64,000 nt of DNA from Sweltsa coloradensis (taxonomy: Eukaryota > Arthropoda > Insecta > Plecoptera > Chloroperlidae). The stretch covers positions 620,001-684,000 of the forward strand of contig JAMZAV010000069.1 of NCBI GenBank assembly GCA_024449915.1. The letters run 5' to 3'. The number at the start of each line of letters is the position of its first letter. The first letter of the stretch is position 1. A model generated the notes under the pieces. That model had not been told where the DNA came from and made no database searches. It saw nothing but the letters and a program-made list of their open reading frames with translations. A program made the position numbers and the translations under genes. This document shows, in pieces, positions 37,801 to 44,972 of this stretch.

Positions 37801-38635
37801 AAATAAAAATAATCCTTAATTTTTTGGATGCAAAAGCTGACCAGGTGCGTAGAAACGTTTTAAAAGTTGGGGGGGGGGGGAATCTATTATCAGAATTTGT
37901 GTGGCCCATTTTAGTAAATTTCAACCTAATTTTTTATGTAATGAGAATGACGAAGTATACAGGCAAACATATTCGTTTTACCAAGGTGACTGTTGAATTG
38001 TATGTGTATGTGCATATCCTCCACCCCTCCCCAGACCAAACTTGGTGGGGCAATGCCCCCCCCCCCCCCAAGGTGGTTAAAAGATAAAAAAAGCCTATTA
38101 AACTTTAAGCATGTAAACAAGCCTGAATTTGAGTGGTTTAGCCTATAAATTAATAAATTTAACAGATGCTATAAAAACATTGATGGAGAATTCATAGATA
38201 GAGGACGAGATCTAGAAAATTTAGTCAAAATTATCCTGGCAAATGTTTTACCAATGAATGTTGTATAAATAGTAACTTAATTTGTTTTAGGATTGGACTT
38301 GTCCTTGCTGCCGTGAGATTTGCAACTGCTCAATCTGTCGCACAAGGAATAATAAAACTCCTCTGGGTCAAATAGTAAAAGTTGCTCGCGAGAACGGATT
38401 TTCCAACGTCAATGACTTTATTCAAAGCGAGGAAGGAAGTGGCGGTGATGCAACCGACAAGACTCTGCCGGTTAACAGCGATGATGATGGTTCCAACACA
38501 AAGGTGGCTAAAGTTGGAAAAACCAAGAAAGAAAATAGTGAGCCAAGCCTTATATGTGACGCAGTTGTTTTTGACGACTTCGAGAAAAAGTTCCTAAAGA
38601 CTGATGATGTGTATGCCTTCTCGTCGAGTGAATGA
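16761..38635 (+). CDS. CDCA7: CDCA7-like zinc-finger protein (zf-4CXXC_R1), five coding exons
   Basis: Coding exons are 16761-16850, 27517-27701, 30012-30209, 32196-32322 and 38291-38635, giving 314 aa with intron phases 0, 2, 2, 0. Every junction has AG acceptors and GTAAGT donors and the frame is continuous. Residues 1-100 are basic and low-complexity with a helical segment ([15 protein letters not shown]) continuing into exon 2, as in vertebrate CDCA7. Residues about 154-250 form the cysteine-rich domain: [46 protein letters not shown]. Known CDCA7 activates the HELLS remodeller, supports inheritance of DNA methylation, and is mutated in ICF syndrome. The residue I align with human Arg304 is His188. 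An in-frame TGA at 16755-16757 supports the chosen start. The 5' and 3' UTRs are not delimited. Introns are full of transposons. Confidence 0.93.
16855..17340. repeat. TAGGCCTA-dense tract at the start of CDCA7 intron 1
   Basis: An almost continuous series of overlapping TAGGCCTAGG, CCTAGGC and GGGCCTA words, most palindromic, begins a few bases after the exon 1 donor. There is no fixed repeat period, so this is not a simple satellite. A similar tract lies just inside intron 1 of GABARAP. Confidence 0.8.
17341..18094. other. CDCA7 intron 1, no feature recognised
   Basis: Contains a TTTAAA-rich stutter at about 17745-17785. Short ORFs here have no family resemblance. Confidence 0.4.
18095..18850. 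repeat. Degenerate minisatellite, unit about 55-70 bp, split by a hAT element
   Basis: The recurring unit reads roughly AACCTTTAACGTTTCTATTT then AAAATATAGGCC then AAAGGAAGAAAAAC then AAACTACAAA. About five imperfect copies run from 18095 to 18850, with the hAT element 18233-18657 inserted between copies. The same words recur at 59425-59490 and inside the element at 62450-62686. Confidence 0.6.
18233..18657. mobile_element. hAT-type MITE with TAGTGATGGGAA ends
   Basis: The 425-bp element has TIRs TAGTGATGGGAA and TTCCATCACTA. The exact 8-bp TSD GGCCTACC lies at 18225-18232 and 18658-18665. GAAAATTTTCA palindromes and long T runs (18283-18300) fill the subterminal regions. Non-coding. Confidence 0.88.
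18851..20016. other. CDCA7 intron 1, mostly unrecognised
   Basis: Apart from the tRNA-like segment at 19117-19195, I see only a short direct repeat of CACCCAAAAAAGAGT (about 18998 and 19053) and no coding signal. Confidence 0.4.
19117..19195 (-). repeat. tRNA-like segment (pseudo-tRNA or SINE head)
   Basis: On the minus strand, box A-like TGGCAGGATGGTAGC is followed 28 nt later by box B-like GGTTCAAATCTCC and then by a run of nine T, a pol III terminator. The acceptor stem does not pair, so it is not a functional tRNA. Confidence 0.4.
20017..21044. mobile_element. hAT-type element, TAGGGATGTAAATCGGAAA ends, host of a nested MITE
   Basis: TIRs are TAGGGATGTAAATCGGAAA and the inverted TTTCCGGAAATTTTACATC then ACTA. 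The 8-bp TSD is AGCTTATG (20009-20016) and AGCTTGTG (21045-21052), one mismatch. Subterminal regions repeat GGAAATTTTCC. A second element (20536-20862) is inserted within it. Non-coding. Confidence 0.82.
20536..20862. mobile_element. hAT-type MITE with about 45-bp TIRs, nested
   Basis: The 327-bp element has long, nearly perfect TIRs beginning CACTGCCTCCTAGATG. The exact TSD ATTAATGC lies at 20528-20535 and 20863-20870. It interrupts the older element 20017-21044. High TIR identity suggests a relatively recent insertion. Confidence 0.92.
21053..21470. other. CDCA7 intron 1; possible LINE 3' tail
   Basis: At about 21069-21120, GTGGGACAATAGTCCTG is followed by AATAA repeats; a similar GTGGGACATTTGTCCTG occurs next to AATAAA runs at 57838-57860. 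Both look like 3' ends of one retroelement family. Nothing else is recognised. Confidence 0.35.
21471..21700. repeat. Dispersed repeat (two-copy), copy 1
   Basis: Starting TAGGGATGGGACA, this segment aligns over about 200 bp with 32413-32610 (shared words ACTGTTTCTCT, GAGGCTGAGGTCTAT or its variant, CCCTTGTTTTT, TTGCACA). The start resembles TAGGGATG-type hAT ends but I found no partner end or TSD. Confidence 0.55.
21763..22556 (-). mobile_element. TTAA-flanked non-autonomous transposon (piggyBac-like), copy 2
   Basis: Ends AGGCCCAGTC and GACTGGGCCT, flanked by TTAA at 21759-21762 and 22557-22560. It is inverted relative to the copy at 6551-7341. The largest ORF (149 codons, 21998-22444 minus) has no family resemblance and corresponds to non-coding sequence in the other copy. 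Confidence 0.82.
22781..22960. mobile_element. 180-bp palindromic element, copy A
   Basis: The TIR begins ACTAGGGAAACGCCAAAGTC and extends through GTTGTTAAACGAGTGAGTGA to the CCGGTA region, so the whole element can fold into one hairpin. Copies B (23861-24040) and C (47229-47408) are also 180 bp. No clear TSD. No coding capacity. Confidence 0.8.
22961..23860 (-). repeat. Composite repeat with internal tRNA-like promoter, copy 1, carrying an insertion
   Basis: Read on the minus strand, an internal segment at about 23540-23615 has a consensus box A (TGGCAAAGTGGTAAGCA) and box B (GGTTCGATATCC) of a tRNA-like pol III promoter. Conserved flanks include CTGAACAGATTGCGCTGAAA and CATCCGGC. The distal end is rich in GACAGACAGAATCACAGA (plus strand). 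Residues 22988-23407 are a separate insertion flanked by GAATC and ending in (GATA)n. Other copies: 24041-24537, 47784-48256, and a fragment at 50572-50720. Confidence 0.65.
22988..23407 (+). mobile_element. Small insertion with (GATA)n tail inside the composite repeat
   Basis: It interrupts the composite sequence between two copies of GAATC (22983-22987 and 23408-23412) and ends in GATAGATAGATAGATAG, suggesting a retroposed SINE or LINE 3' end. A C9 run is at about 23245-23254. No coding signal. Confidence 0.5.
23861..24040. mobile_element. 180-bp palindromic element, copy B
   Basis: It has TIRs of more than 60 bp, the most symmetrical of the three copies: ACTAGGGAAACGCC at the left and GGCGTTTCCCTAGT at the right, with GAGTACCCGG / CCGGGTACTC in the arms. 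It joins composite copy 1 to composite copy 2 head to tail. Confidence 0.85.
24041..24537 (-). repeat. Composite repeat with tRNA-like promoter, copy 2
   Basis: It starts TTATTTAAATTGAACATT and ends CGCTCCCTCGTTTAA. The tRNA-like part at about 24203-24265 (minus) keeps box B GGTTCGATACCC; box A is mutated. It directly follows palindromic copy B. Confidence 0.65.
25215..25563. other. CDCA7 intron 1, nothing recognised
   Basis: T-rich sequence between two repeats. Confidence 0.35.
25566..26871 (-). mobile_element. TA-flanked transposon remnant (Tc1/mariner-pogo type) with a C-terminal domain ORF
   Basis: TIR GGTAGGGGAGAGGGGG(G)TAC lies at 25566-25586 and its inverted form GTACCCCCTCTCCCCTACA at about 26853-26871, flanked by TA on both sides. 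Subterminal copies of GTTCAAATGTGCCCC or close variants occur at about 25783, 25800, 26462, 26488, 26829 and 26845, in inverted orientation at the two ends, as expected of transposase-binding repeats. The only ORF is 25831-26280 (minus), so the DDE domain has been lost. Confidence 0.72.
25831..26280 (-). CDS. Transposon-associated chromo-like domain protein, 149 aa
   Basis: The intact ORF has an acidic N-terminus ([19 protein letters not shown], residues about 12-30) followed by a small beta-barrel-like module: [36 protein letters not shown] and [12 protein letters not shown]. Modules with this order (DFVLV...YVG...F.VRFLR...F.FP..ED) occur at the C-termini of transposase-linked genes in many animals; their biochemical role is not known to me. 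It lacks a DDE catalytic domain. It may be the 3' piece of a deleted transposase gene, or an independent ORF, because it starts with ATG and has no internal stop. Confidence 0.55.
   Translation of the reverse strand: MSSDSKQEPIVDLDTEEEVNSDGLEEIESDLILSELKVNDFVLVRYIGKWSTVHYVGRIEEIAPDMDEFQVRFLRRKGDRATWHFGFPEREDFCPVGGEEFILKLPQPRISGGTERAIAVMTFPVDMSQFVVKLLGKVKNFVDYSYCRP
26909..27415. mobile_element. hAT-type MITE with G-run ends
   Basis: Left end CAGTTGCGGATACAGGGGG, right end GGATCTGCCACTG; the exact TSD GTCTAATA lies at 26901-26908 and 27416-27423. G12/C10 and C12 homopolymers follow the TIRs. The right half contains a module (about 27235-27345) shared with the elements at 27841-28799 and 36293-37537. 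Confidence 0.9.
27517..27701 (+). CDS. CDCA7: CDCA7 coding exon 2
   Basis: Acceptor TTTTTTTACAG, donor GTAAGT, 185 nt. It encodes the end of the conserved helix (IASMMKN) and a basic SP/TP-rich stretch ([19 protein letters not shown] then [14 protein letters not shown]), a plausible nuclear localisation and phosphorylation region. Confidence 0.88.
27841..28799. mobile_element. hAT-type element with TAGGGTTGCCAAC ends
   Basis: TIRs are TAGGGTTGCCAAC and GTTGGCAACCCTA; the exact 8-bp TSD AAAGTAAG lies at 27833-27840 and 28800-28807. Right subterminal sequence repeats CAAAAACCGGC. Near the left end it carries, inverted, the internal module also found at 27235-27345 and 37335-37480. Non-coding; in CDCA7 intron 2. 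Confidence 0.92.
28808..30011. other. CDCA7 intron 2, remainder
   Basis: About 29200-29396 ends in GAATTGAATTGAATTGG after GGGAAAATAAAA, which looks like a LINE 3' tail of the AATTG type. Inverted 17-bp words near 27728 and 29135 may mark a larger, older element. No coding signal before the exon 3 acceptor. Confidence 0.4.
30012..30209 (+). CDS. CDCA7: CDCA7 coding exon 3
   Basis: Acceptor AATGAACAG, donor GTAAGT, 198 nt, phase 2 at both ends. It starts with an acidic serine stretch ([11 protein letters not shown]), continues with [15 protein letters not shown] and the motif leading into the zinc domain ([14 protein letters not shown]), and splits the codon for R158. Confidence 0.92.
30210..31657. 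other. CDCA7 intron 3, first part
   Basis: Contains a purine-rich G/A tract at about 30868-30930, a 32-bp perfect palindrome at 30943-30974, and repeated GTAGC words at about 31147-31260. No coding signal. Confidence 0.4.
30943..30974. repeat. Perfect 32-bp palindrome
   Basis: CAACTGATAAGATATT is followed directly by its exact reverse complement with no spacer. It lies next to GA-rich sequence and within CDCA7 intron 3. Confidence 0.95.
31666..32091 (+). mobile_element. hAT-type MITE with CTATAGTAGGCTAGAT arms, copy 1
   Basis: This 426-bp element has TIRs of about 45 bp containing CTATAGTAGGCTAGATCC and GCAGTCT. The exact TSD AGTACATG lies at 31658-31665 and 32092-32099. Its sister copy, inverted, is at 55491-55915. 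This copy ends 104 bp before CDCA7 exon 4. Confidence 0.93.
32196..32322 (+). CDS. CDCA7: CDCA7 coding exon 4
   Basis: Acceptor TTTGTTTCAG, donor AAA|GTAAGT, 127 nt. It encodes [20 protein letters not shown] and [16 protein letters not shown]. The codon CAC (His188) occupies the place of the conserved arginine after the second CxxC pair. Confidence 0.95.
32413..32610. repeat. Dispersed repeat, copy 2
   Basis: Same family as 21471-21700, starting TAGGGATGGGACAATG. The alignable part runs through CCCTTGTTTTTACTG and TTGCACAATATGCAATC. Confidence 0.55.
32883..33667. mobile_element. hAT-type element, TAGGGATGACTTTGGG ends
   Basis: Left end TAGGGATGACTTTGGGTCC, right end GGGTACCCGAAGTCATCCC then TT. 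The exact 8-bp TSD GTTACTCT lies at 32875-32882 and 33668-33675. Subterminal words GGAACCGGTTCC and GGATCCGG repeat inwards. Same family as 34520-35102. Non-coding; CDCA7 intron 4. Confidence 0.88.
34008..35341. mobile_element. hAT-type element, TAGGGATGTCAACGGG ends, host of a nested element
   Basis: Left TAGGGATGTCAACGGGTACC, right GGGTATTGACATCCCTA. TSD GTAATGAC (34000-34007) versus GTAGTGAC (35342-35349), one mismatch. Subterminal GGGTACCCG/ACCCGCGGGTA repeats. The element 34520-35102 is inserted inside. Confidence 0.85.
34520..35102. mobile_element. hAT-type element, TAGGGATGACTTCGGG ends, nested
   Basis: TIRs are TAGGGATGACTTCGGGTACC and GACCCGAAGTCATCCCTA; the exact TSD GTACATAT lies at 34512-34519 and 35103-35110. 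It interrupts 34008-35341, so it is the younger of the two. Internal GGAACCGGTTCC words match 32883-33667. Confidence 0.92.
35350..36284. other. CDCA7 intron 4, T-rich, nothing recognised
   Basis: Homopolymeric T/A-rich sequence, especially 35710-36080, without repeats or exons I can name. Confidence 0.4.
36293..37537. mobile_element. hAT-type element with CATGGGCGCCGG ends
   Basis: Left CATGGGCGCCGGGAGGGGGG, right CCTGCCGGCGCCCATG; TSD GCCTACTT (36285-36292) and GCCTGCTT (37538-37545), one mismatch. The right subterminal region (about 37335-37480) carries the module with AAAAACCTGATTTTCAAAAA and GCCTGCGGCGC, followed by the G/C runs GGGGGGCTCCGCCCCCC. No transposase. Confidence 0.85.
37546..38290. 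other. CDCA7 intron 4, end
   Basis: A G11 run at about 37869-37880 and a C13 run at about 38056-38070 on either side of a non-coding stretch suggest another decayed G-run element, but I could not find its ends. The exon 5 acceptor is TTTGTTTTAG at 38281-38290. Confidence 0.4.
38291..38635 (+). CDS. CDCA7: CDCA7 coding exon 5 (last)
   Basis: It opens with [20 protein letters not shown], the final cysteine cluster, then [18 protein letters not shown], matching the conserved end of the CDCA7 domain. An acidic/serine-rich tail follows (residues about 250-314) with [20 protein letters not shown] and ends at TGA 38633-38635. The tail is longer than in vertebrate CDCA7, which stops soon after the domain. 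Confidence 0.95.
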   Translation, partial: DWTCPCCREICNCSICRTRNNKTPLGQIVKVARENGFSNVNDFIQSEEGSGGDATDKTLPVNSDDDGSNTKVAKVGKTKKENSEPSLICDAVVFDDFEKKFLKTDDVYAFSSSE

Positions 38636-39666
38636 GCTAAAATTGTTGCCTAATTTATTTCTGCTCCATATTGTGGAAGTGCAGAACTTTGGGTGGCCAA
38701 TTGCTTAAACAACAATGCTAGGTATTCTAATTGTATGTCACTTGGGCATAATTAAGAACTATAGTGCTTACAGCAAAATCAATTTATTAATAACCTGGCA
38801 CGTACAAATAATCTTAATACAAACAATTATTGTAAACTTAACTTTTAAGTAAATTTGGACAAAAGTTGCAAAAAAATGTCAATAGCTCATTGCCCTCAAT
38901 TGTAGAAGTAAGTAGTGAGACTGATTGAATGTTTAAAAGTTAAAACGCAACATTTTAATACCGTATTGCAGCTTTTAATGTTTTAATGTGTAGGAGGTGT
39001 TCCCGTTAAAGACTTATTCCTATTCAAGTCTTGTTATATTTCAGTAAACTTGCAACCATCTTCAAAAAACATTTAAAAAACTGAACCAAACAAGCTGAAT
39101 TTTTGGCTACATGACTAACATGAGGTATTTATAAAAAAAACAAAACATGGTAGGGGCCAGGGCTAATATGAGTTTTCCAATCACTATTTGTCATGAATAT
39201 TTAACTCTACTCATTGGTTTCAAGTTTGCTGATTAGATTTTTTTGTGCTCTTATGTAGGCCTACCACTGTGCAGTGCTATGCATTTAAAGTTTATTTGTT
39301 AATAGTAGGCCTACTGTATGTGACAATTATTAAGTGATGTTCTTTCAACAATGTATATAATTATTAAATAGGACATCTGTGGGACACCTTATGCACTTTG
39401 AACTTAGGCCTATTCATTATTTGTATTATTAGGTACTTAAAATTATCAATACTACCAGTATGTAACTTTTCTGCTTTATATGTATGAGAAACTGTTGAAT
39501 GGATGATTATTGATGATTATTGATTGTATGATGAATGATGACTTTATTTAAGTAGGCCTACATAATCTTTAAATAGCACATTAGTCCAGCGTCCTCACCA
39601 GGAAAAATGATAACTGGGTAGTTCTCAATACATTCATTGGCAGGGAGTGTGGTGTATAACCTCTAG
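38636..39666 (+). other. CDCA7 3' flank, probable 3'UTR
   Basis: AT-rich sequence following the stop codon. I do not assign the cleavage site. Confidence 0.35.
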
Positions 39667-40047
39667 GTAGGCACATAAAAATGGGTGTCTGGGGGCTTGC
39701 CTTCGGAAAAGGTTTTTGATTCTACTGAATATTAATATTGCACCATTAAGAAAATTTCATTGGTTTTGGTAGGCCTACTTTCTATTTATATATAATGAAA
39801 ACAATATATTATGATTTTTGATTGTTATAAGATACATTAAGTAGGCTAACAATCTTAATAGCACATTGTCAGGTTACACCTTAAAATGAAATGGGTAGTT
39901 CAATCATATTGGCAGATGTGGTGTATAACTTAGTAGGCACATAAAAATGGGTGTCTGGGGGCTTGCCTTCGGAAAAGGTTTTTGATTCTACTGAATATTA
40001 ATATTGCACCATTAAGAAAATTTCATTGGTTTTGGTAGGCCTACTTC
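39540..40047 (+). repeat. Tandem duplication, 266-bp offset, with a 114-bp identical core
   Basis: 39667-39780 and 39933-40046 are identical over 114 bp (start GTAGGCACATAAAAATGGG, end TTTTGGTAGGCCTACTT). Upstream of each core the two copies align only with many small deletions in the second (for example GGGTAGTTCTCAATACATTC versus GGGTAGTTCAATCATATT). Confidence 0.85.
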
Positions 40048-41766
40048 TAATTTAACTAAAATAATGAAATTACAATACATTATTTCTTTTTTGTTATAAG
40101 AAAATGAATGTAGGTACTACTAATAGCAGTTGTTCTATGTTTACAATGGCTTTAACTTTAAAGATTTTGTAATAATTATGGCACAGTTCATCATAATTGA
40201 ATATGGTGTTATTAAAATTGAAATGTCGTTTTACAACTGCAAATTTAGCGTTTTCACGATTTTGATGATTTAGGCCTAGACTAACAGCACCGTACTAATA
40301 ACAATTATTTTAAAAAAGCAAGGCGATAATCGAATAATCCGATTATATTTTAAAACTAATCTAGTAAATCAACACATCAAAATGTCAATAGGTACAATGT
40401 TTCTAAACATAAGATGAACCTTTTCATACAGCACTTTGCCGAGGTCCTTAAATTAATACCAGACATCTCAACGGAAAACGGCAAGAAATAAAATCTTTTA
40501 AAGGTTACGTTTAAAAAACTATTACACCCCTATTGCGATTGATGGTTGAAATGTTGATTTTTCTACACTAGACTAGATGGTATAATTTGTAATGGTAATC
40601 TCATTTCAGGCCCTTAATTAACCTTTTCAAAAATTTCACTATTTTTGTAAAGAAAAATATCACTATTTAAATAGGTTTATATCATATTACATTGATTGTA
40701 ATACGTACCAAACAAAATATGTGTATACGTAGTATATGTTTAATTTAAATTACAAATTTCTTTTAAAGTGACGGCCAAGGCCTGGGAAGAACACTGCATT
40801 ACTGTAATGAAACGATTAAATTTAACAGTCGGTACAATATGTAATATGTATGCATGTACTAGTTTTTATGGTAAGCTAGATCATCCTTCTGCATCTTTAC
40901 TTAAAAGTGGAACATGTTTATTTGTGTTCCTTGTAGTGATTACATCGGGTTTAAAATGTTCAAAGCGGTTCCTCACCTTCTGAACCCCGCTTTTTAAGAT
41001 AAGTTAAAAAGTTAAATTTAAAAAAAAAACTAAAATTGTTACATAAGTGTTTTGTTTGGAAGCGACTGTACAGCCAGGAGTGAGCTGGCCTCTGCATCCA
41101 CGCTTTTTTCGTACGACTGCCAAGTGTCATGTGTGGTAATCTCAGGCGGCAAAACACGTGGAGTGGTATAGTACTGGATTGTAGGCCGCCTTCGAGTAAT
41201 GGCCGCATCTCCATTTTGACCACTTAACTTAAACAGTGTATGTTATAAACATTGGCTTCTCCTAATGGCCGCAAAAAAACATCAATCTTTCGAAGAAGTA
41301 AATACTTAGTTTAACAGACTGTTTTGAAGGCCTACGGGCAAAGAACGTTATTAAAACAATATTAAACATACAAATCTGAAACTGTAAAGCTTAGGCCATC
41401 TGCCTACAACTAGGCTTAAGAGGAATCATAATTTTAAGGGTAAATTTTTGTGTGTAACCCGGTGTAACCGTAGGTATTATTATCTTATCTAACGGCGGAC
41501 CAGTGTTATCATTTTAACTTGTGTGTTTCAATATAATTTTGTCAGTTCAAATGTAATTGTATCCTTTTCATTGTATTTCTCCTTGCTCCCTTGCTCACTC
41601 ATTCATTTCCTGGTTTTAAACTCGTTCATTTGGGCCAACTCAACTCCCTGCTTTACAGACTGACAGCCGTGGTAATCTGTCTTTGTCTTCCTTGTATCGT
41701 TGATTGTATTTAATGTTATTTTTTAGGATGGCTCAGGTATATTGATGATATATTTGCTATCTAGTA
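40048..41766. other. Intergenic, nothing recognised
   Basis: Low-complexity AT-rich sequence; ORFs of 71 and 87 codons show no family resemblance. Confidence 0.35.
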
Positions 41767-41767
41767 T

Positions 41768-42245
41768 CTAGATATATATAGAGCAGAACTTGATTTGTTT
41801 ATCACTACATTTTGTTCCAACATCATTTATAGTTTGGTAACGGGTGTTTCCACCATTGATCTTGGGCATCACAGAATCAGCACGGACCTGCCAAGTTTGA
41901 CACCTAATCTTCATCAATCTCTTGTTGCAACACCAGCTCTCTCCACTTTTTTCTCTCCTACCACCATCTCTCTCTTCAACCACTATCCACTCCAAACACT
42001 CTTTCCTCCACATCTGCATGTACTTGGTCTTGCCATCTATCTCGACTCTCGAAGTCTTTCCACTCTTCTCTCATTCTTTAGCTCGGATGCTATTCCTTGG
42101 ATCCTATATTCTTCTCCATTCTTCTCATGTGTCGATACCATCGCAGTCGATCCTTCCACTTTCTTCCTTATCACACTAATTCTTATCTTGTCCTACTTGG
42201 TCACACCTATCACACTGTGGATGAACTTCATCTCAGCTGCCTGAA
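41768..42245 (-). mobile_element. LINE C-terminal fragment, degraded
   Basis: On the minus strand the start near 42240 reads EMKFIHSVIGVTK then DKIRISVIRKKV, then in another frame RLRWYRHMRRMEKN, the pattern found after the thumb in RTE-like LINE ORFs (R.RW.GH..RM). Two frameshifts and an in-frame stop. No palm domain. Confidence 0.55.
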
Positions 42246-44463
42246 TAGCACTTTCTTCTTTCCAGGCATGATTCTAATAAAAAGATAACTTTTTAAATTG
42301 ATATACTGTATATATATTTCTGTACACCTGTTTCTAACGTTAAGTTGGGTCAGGGGGTGGCTAACCAACAGATTTTCTAGGGCACACAGTGCTAGTTAAC
42401 ATCGGCTTGCGAGGTCGTCATGTCCTCTTCTCCTTCAATTTCTTTGTCTTCCATAATTAATTAATAATTTTCTAAATTATTTGAAGAGTACATGACGATA
42501 TCAAGTTTACAATGGAAGTGAAGAAACGTAACCACCTCCCACTTTTGGACGTGTTGGTAATAATAAGACCTGATGAAAGCTTTGCCCATACTGTATCGTA
42601 AACCAACACATCGGTACTGATATTTAGATGAAGGGTTCCCACAAACCTGGAAAGTCTGGGAAATGGTTCAATTTGACCCAAATTATGGGGAAAGTCAGGA
42701 AATCTCAACATAATCTTAAACTTAAAATTAAGTTAAATTGTCAATAAAGTGAATTGAAGTAAAATAAATGAACCAATTATTTGACATACATCAGTTTAGA
42801 TGTCCTACTTCAAGATTGATGCTTGACTTCAGCATATATTTTTCAAAGAAATTTGATTCACCAAAGGCTACGGCAGAAAATTAATCTGAACAGGGCTTGG
42901 CAGCTGTGGCCTTTCCGAGCTGTACACTGTTACTCATTTATCTTGGGATACACTGTGCCTGTTGGTTTTGGTAATGTAATGTGATTGAATGCTAAATTGG
43001 TTTCTCTCTTTTTCAGATAATTTTATTCTCCATGGCTTGAACCAACTTGAACAAATTTAACAAAGGACTAAAATATACTCCTCCACTGAAACATTTATCA
43101 CAAGCCTCCATGGATGACCCAAATGTTAACTTGATGTATATGTACTTCTTTAAAAAAAATGGTCGAATCAATGTGTCAAGAGCATCCAAATGGAAAACAA
43201 ATATTGAATATTGGTGTGTGTGGCCTTCACAGTCAGTGGGGCAGTGAAAACAGGCCATTTAGCTGCTAATTTGGACCATATGTATTTAAGAGATTCACAC
43301 CACATATTGAAAGATTCACCAGCTTGACGGCAGAATACACGTCTATAATGTGTTCCCACTCAAACTTTGTAACTTTTATAGAGTGGGCACTGCAAGTGTT
43401 GACAGTCAAAATATATGTGGCTACCGCAAAATTAAGGCATTGTAAACCATGCAATATGGTTAAAGAGGCAACCTATGACAAAAGTTCATTAAGTCCTTTA
43501 ATGTACTTAAGGTTCCAGAGCTCAAAACCACTTTACTTCAATCATTTCTATATTCAAGCCTACTGAATCTCATTAAGTGTATGAATGATGAATCGTGTTA
43601 TAAAACCCACAGTAATAGCTGCTGCTAACACAGCATACAAGTATATTTCACTAGATTTAGACCTGTCAGAAAATAAATGTATTGAAATAAATAAAGTGAT
43701 GGCTGGTGGGTCTTGGATTCAACACAAAATAACTTCTCAAAGAAGTAGATCGTGTAAAAAATACATCTTCAGATTTAGATTGGAATGTTGCAGTCTTGGT
43801 GGCTACAGTTAAGAAGCTTGTTGAAAAGAGTTCTTTTAAACACAAATTGGTACAAAGACTGGCCTGTCTGAACCCCAGTTAAATAGTACCTGCCTCAATT
43901 TGCTCAAACAAGAACGAACAGTGCAATGAACATTTTGCATGGTGGAAATAGAATGTTTCAGAAAAGACTCGTCAATACATACAAAACTTTTTACTGTTTT
44001 GTAGTTGTATTTTATTTTATTTGCAGCTGTTAAATTACATTTGAGATGTAGTGCAAGTATGAGCATCGTAACATGATCATTGTCAAGTTTCCTAAAGATA
44101 ATATAAATTGTGTTTGTTTGCATTAATGTTCTTAGTAGTATAGTTCTAGATTTGTTTATATTTCACGTCCTGTCTCTTATTTTCTCGTATTTGACTTGAT
44201 TCACCCTGTGTTCACCCCTCTTTTCCCCTACTTAGTGACTTCTCTTCTGATTAGACCACTCAGTTGTCCGTCAACCCACCTACCGTACAGTTGGTCTCTC
44301 GTCTGCTCAGGGAGCAGGTCAAACCTGTCAGTCATTTAGTCTTGTATTCGTATTCTCTGATCAAAGTTAGGAACACATTAATTCTGCTCATTTATATGTT
44401 AAGAAGAGGGAATAGGACACATTTGGCAGTTAGCAAATAGCTATTCGCTCGGCTAAGAAGCAT
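42246..44463. other. Intergenic, nothing recognised
   Basis: Several ORFs of 60-95 codons overlap on both strands but none shows a domain. A CAGGGGGTGGCTAACC word at about 42351 resembles a hAT end without a partner. Confidence 0.35.
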
Positions 44464-44471
44464 CCTACGTG

Positions 44472-44819
44472 CAGTGGTTAAAGTGGGACGGTATGAGCCG
44501 GTATGCATACCGTTACTAAAATTATCGACGGTATGCCATACTGGGACTAATTTGTGATAGATTTTATGCACATTGTTGAATTATGTTGAATAATTTAAAA
44601 TTAGTAAAATAAAGGCATACAATCCCAATTACTACCCCAATTTTGGCAAACAAAAACAAACATGACCCCTCTCCAAAGTGATTTAAAAGAGTTTCTGACA
44701 AGCACACCCTAAAAAAATTCCCTGCGGGGCAAAACTGGGGTGCAGCGCCCCCCAGCCCCCCAATACTTTCTTCAGCATAAGTGCATACCGTTACTATTCT
44801 GAATCCACTTTAACCACTG
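44472..44819. mobile_element. hAT-type MITE with CAGTGGTTAAAGTGG ends
   Basis: Left CAGTGGTTAAAGTGGGACGG, right CCACTTTAACCACTG; the exact TSD CCTACGTG lies at 44464-44471 and 44820-44827. Inverted ACGGTATGC/GCATACCGT words lie inside the ends. Its right part (about 44710-44762) has CCTGCGGGGCAAAACTGGGG and C runs, resembling the G-run module of other hAT elements here. Confidence 0.92.
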
Positions 44820-44831
44820 CCTACGTGTATT

Positions 44832-44972
44832 ATGAAACTAGGCAAAGTTGTCAATAAAGCATACATGGACAGCCCTACAGTCATAAGATTTTCAAAATTC
44901 CATATGAAACTTTGCAAAGTTGTCAATAAAGTATACATGGACAGCCCTACAGCCATAGATTTTCAAAATTTC
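44832..44972 (+). repeat. 72-bp tandem duplication
   Basis: 44832-44903 and 44904-44972 share ATGAAACT..GCAAAGTTG, TCAATAAAG.ATACATGGAC and AGCCCTACAG..ATA with a few substitutions and short gaps. It abuts the MITE at 44472-44819. Confidence 0.85.

Noticed and set aside
41795..42244. 149-codon plus-strand serine/leucine-rich ORF
   Set aside because: Antisense of the LINE C-terminal fragment at 41768-42245.
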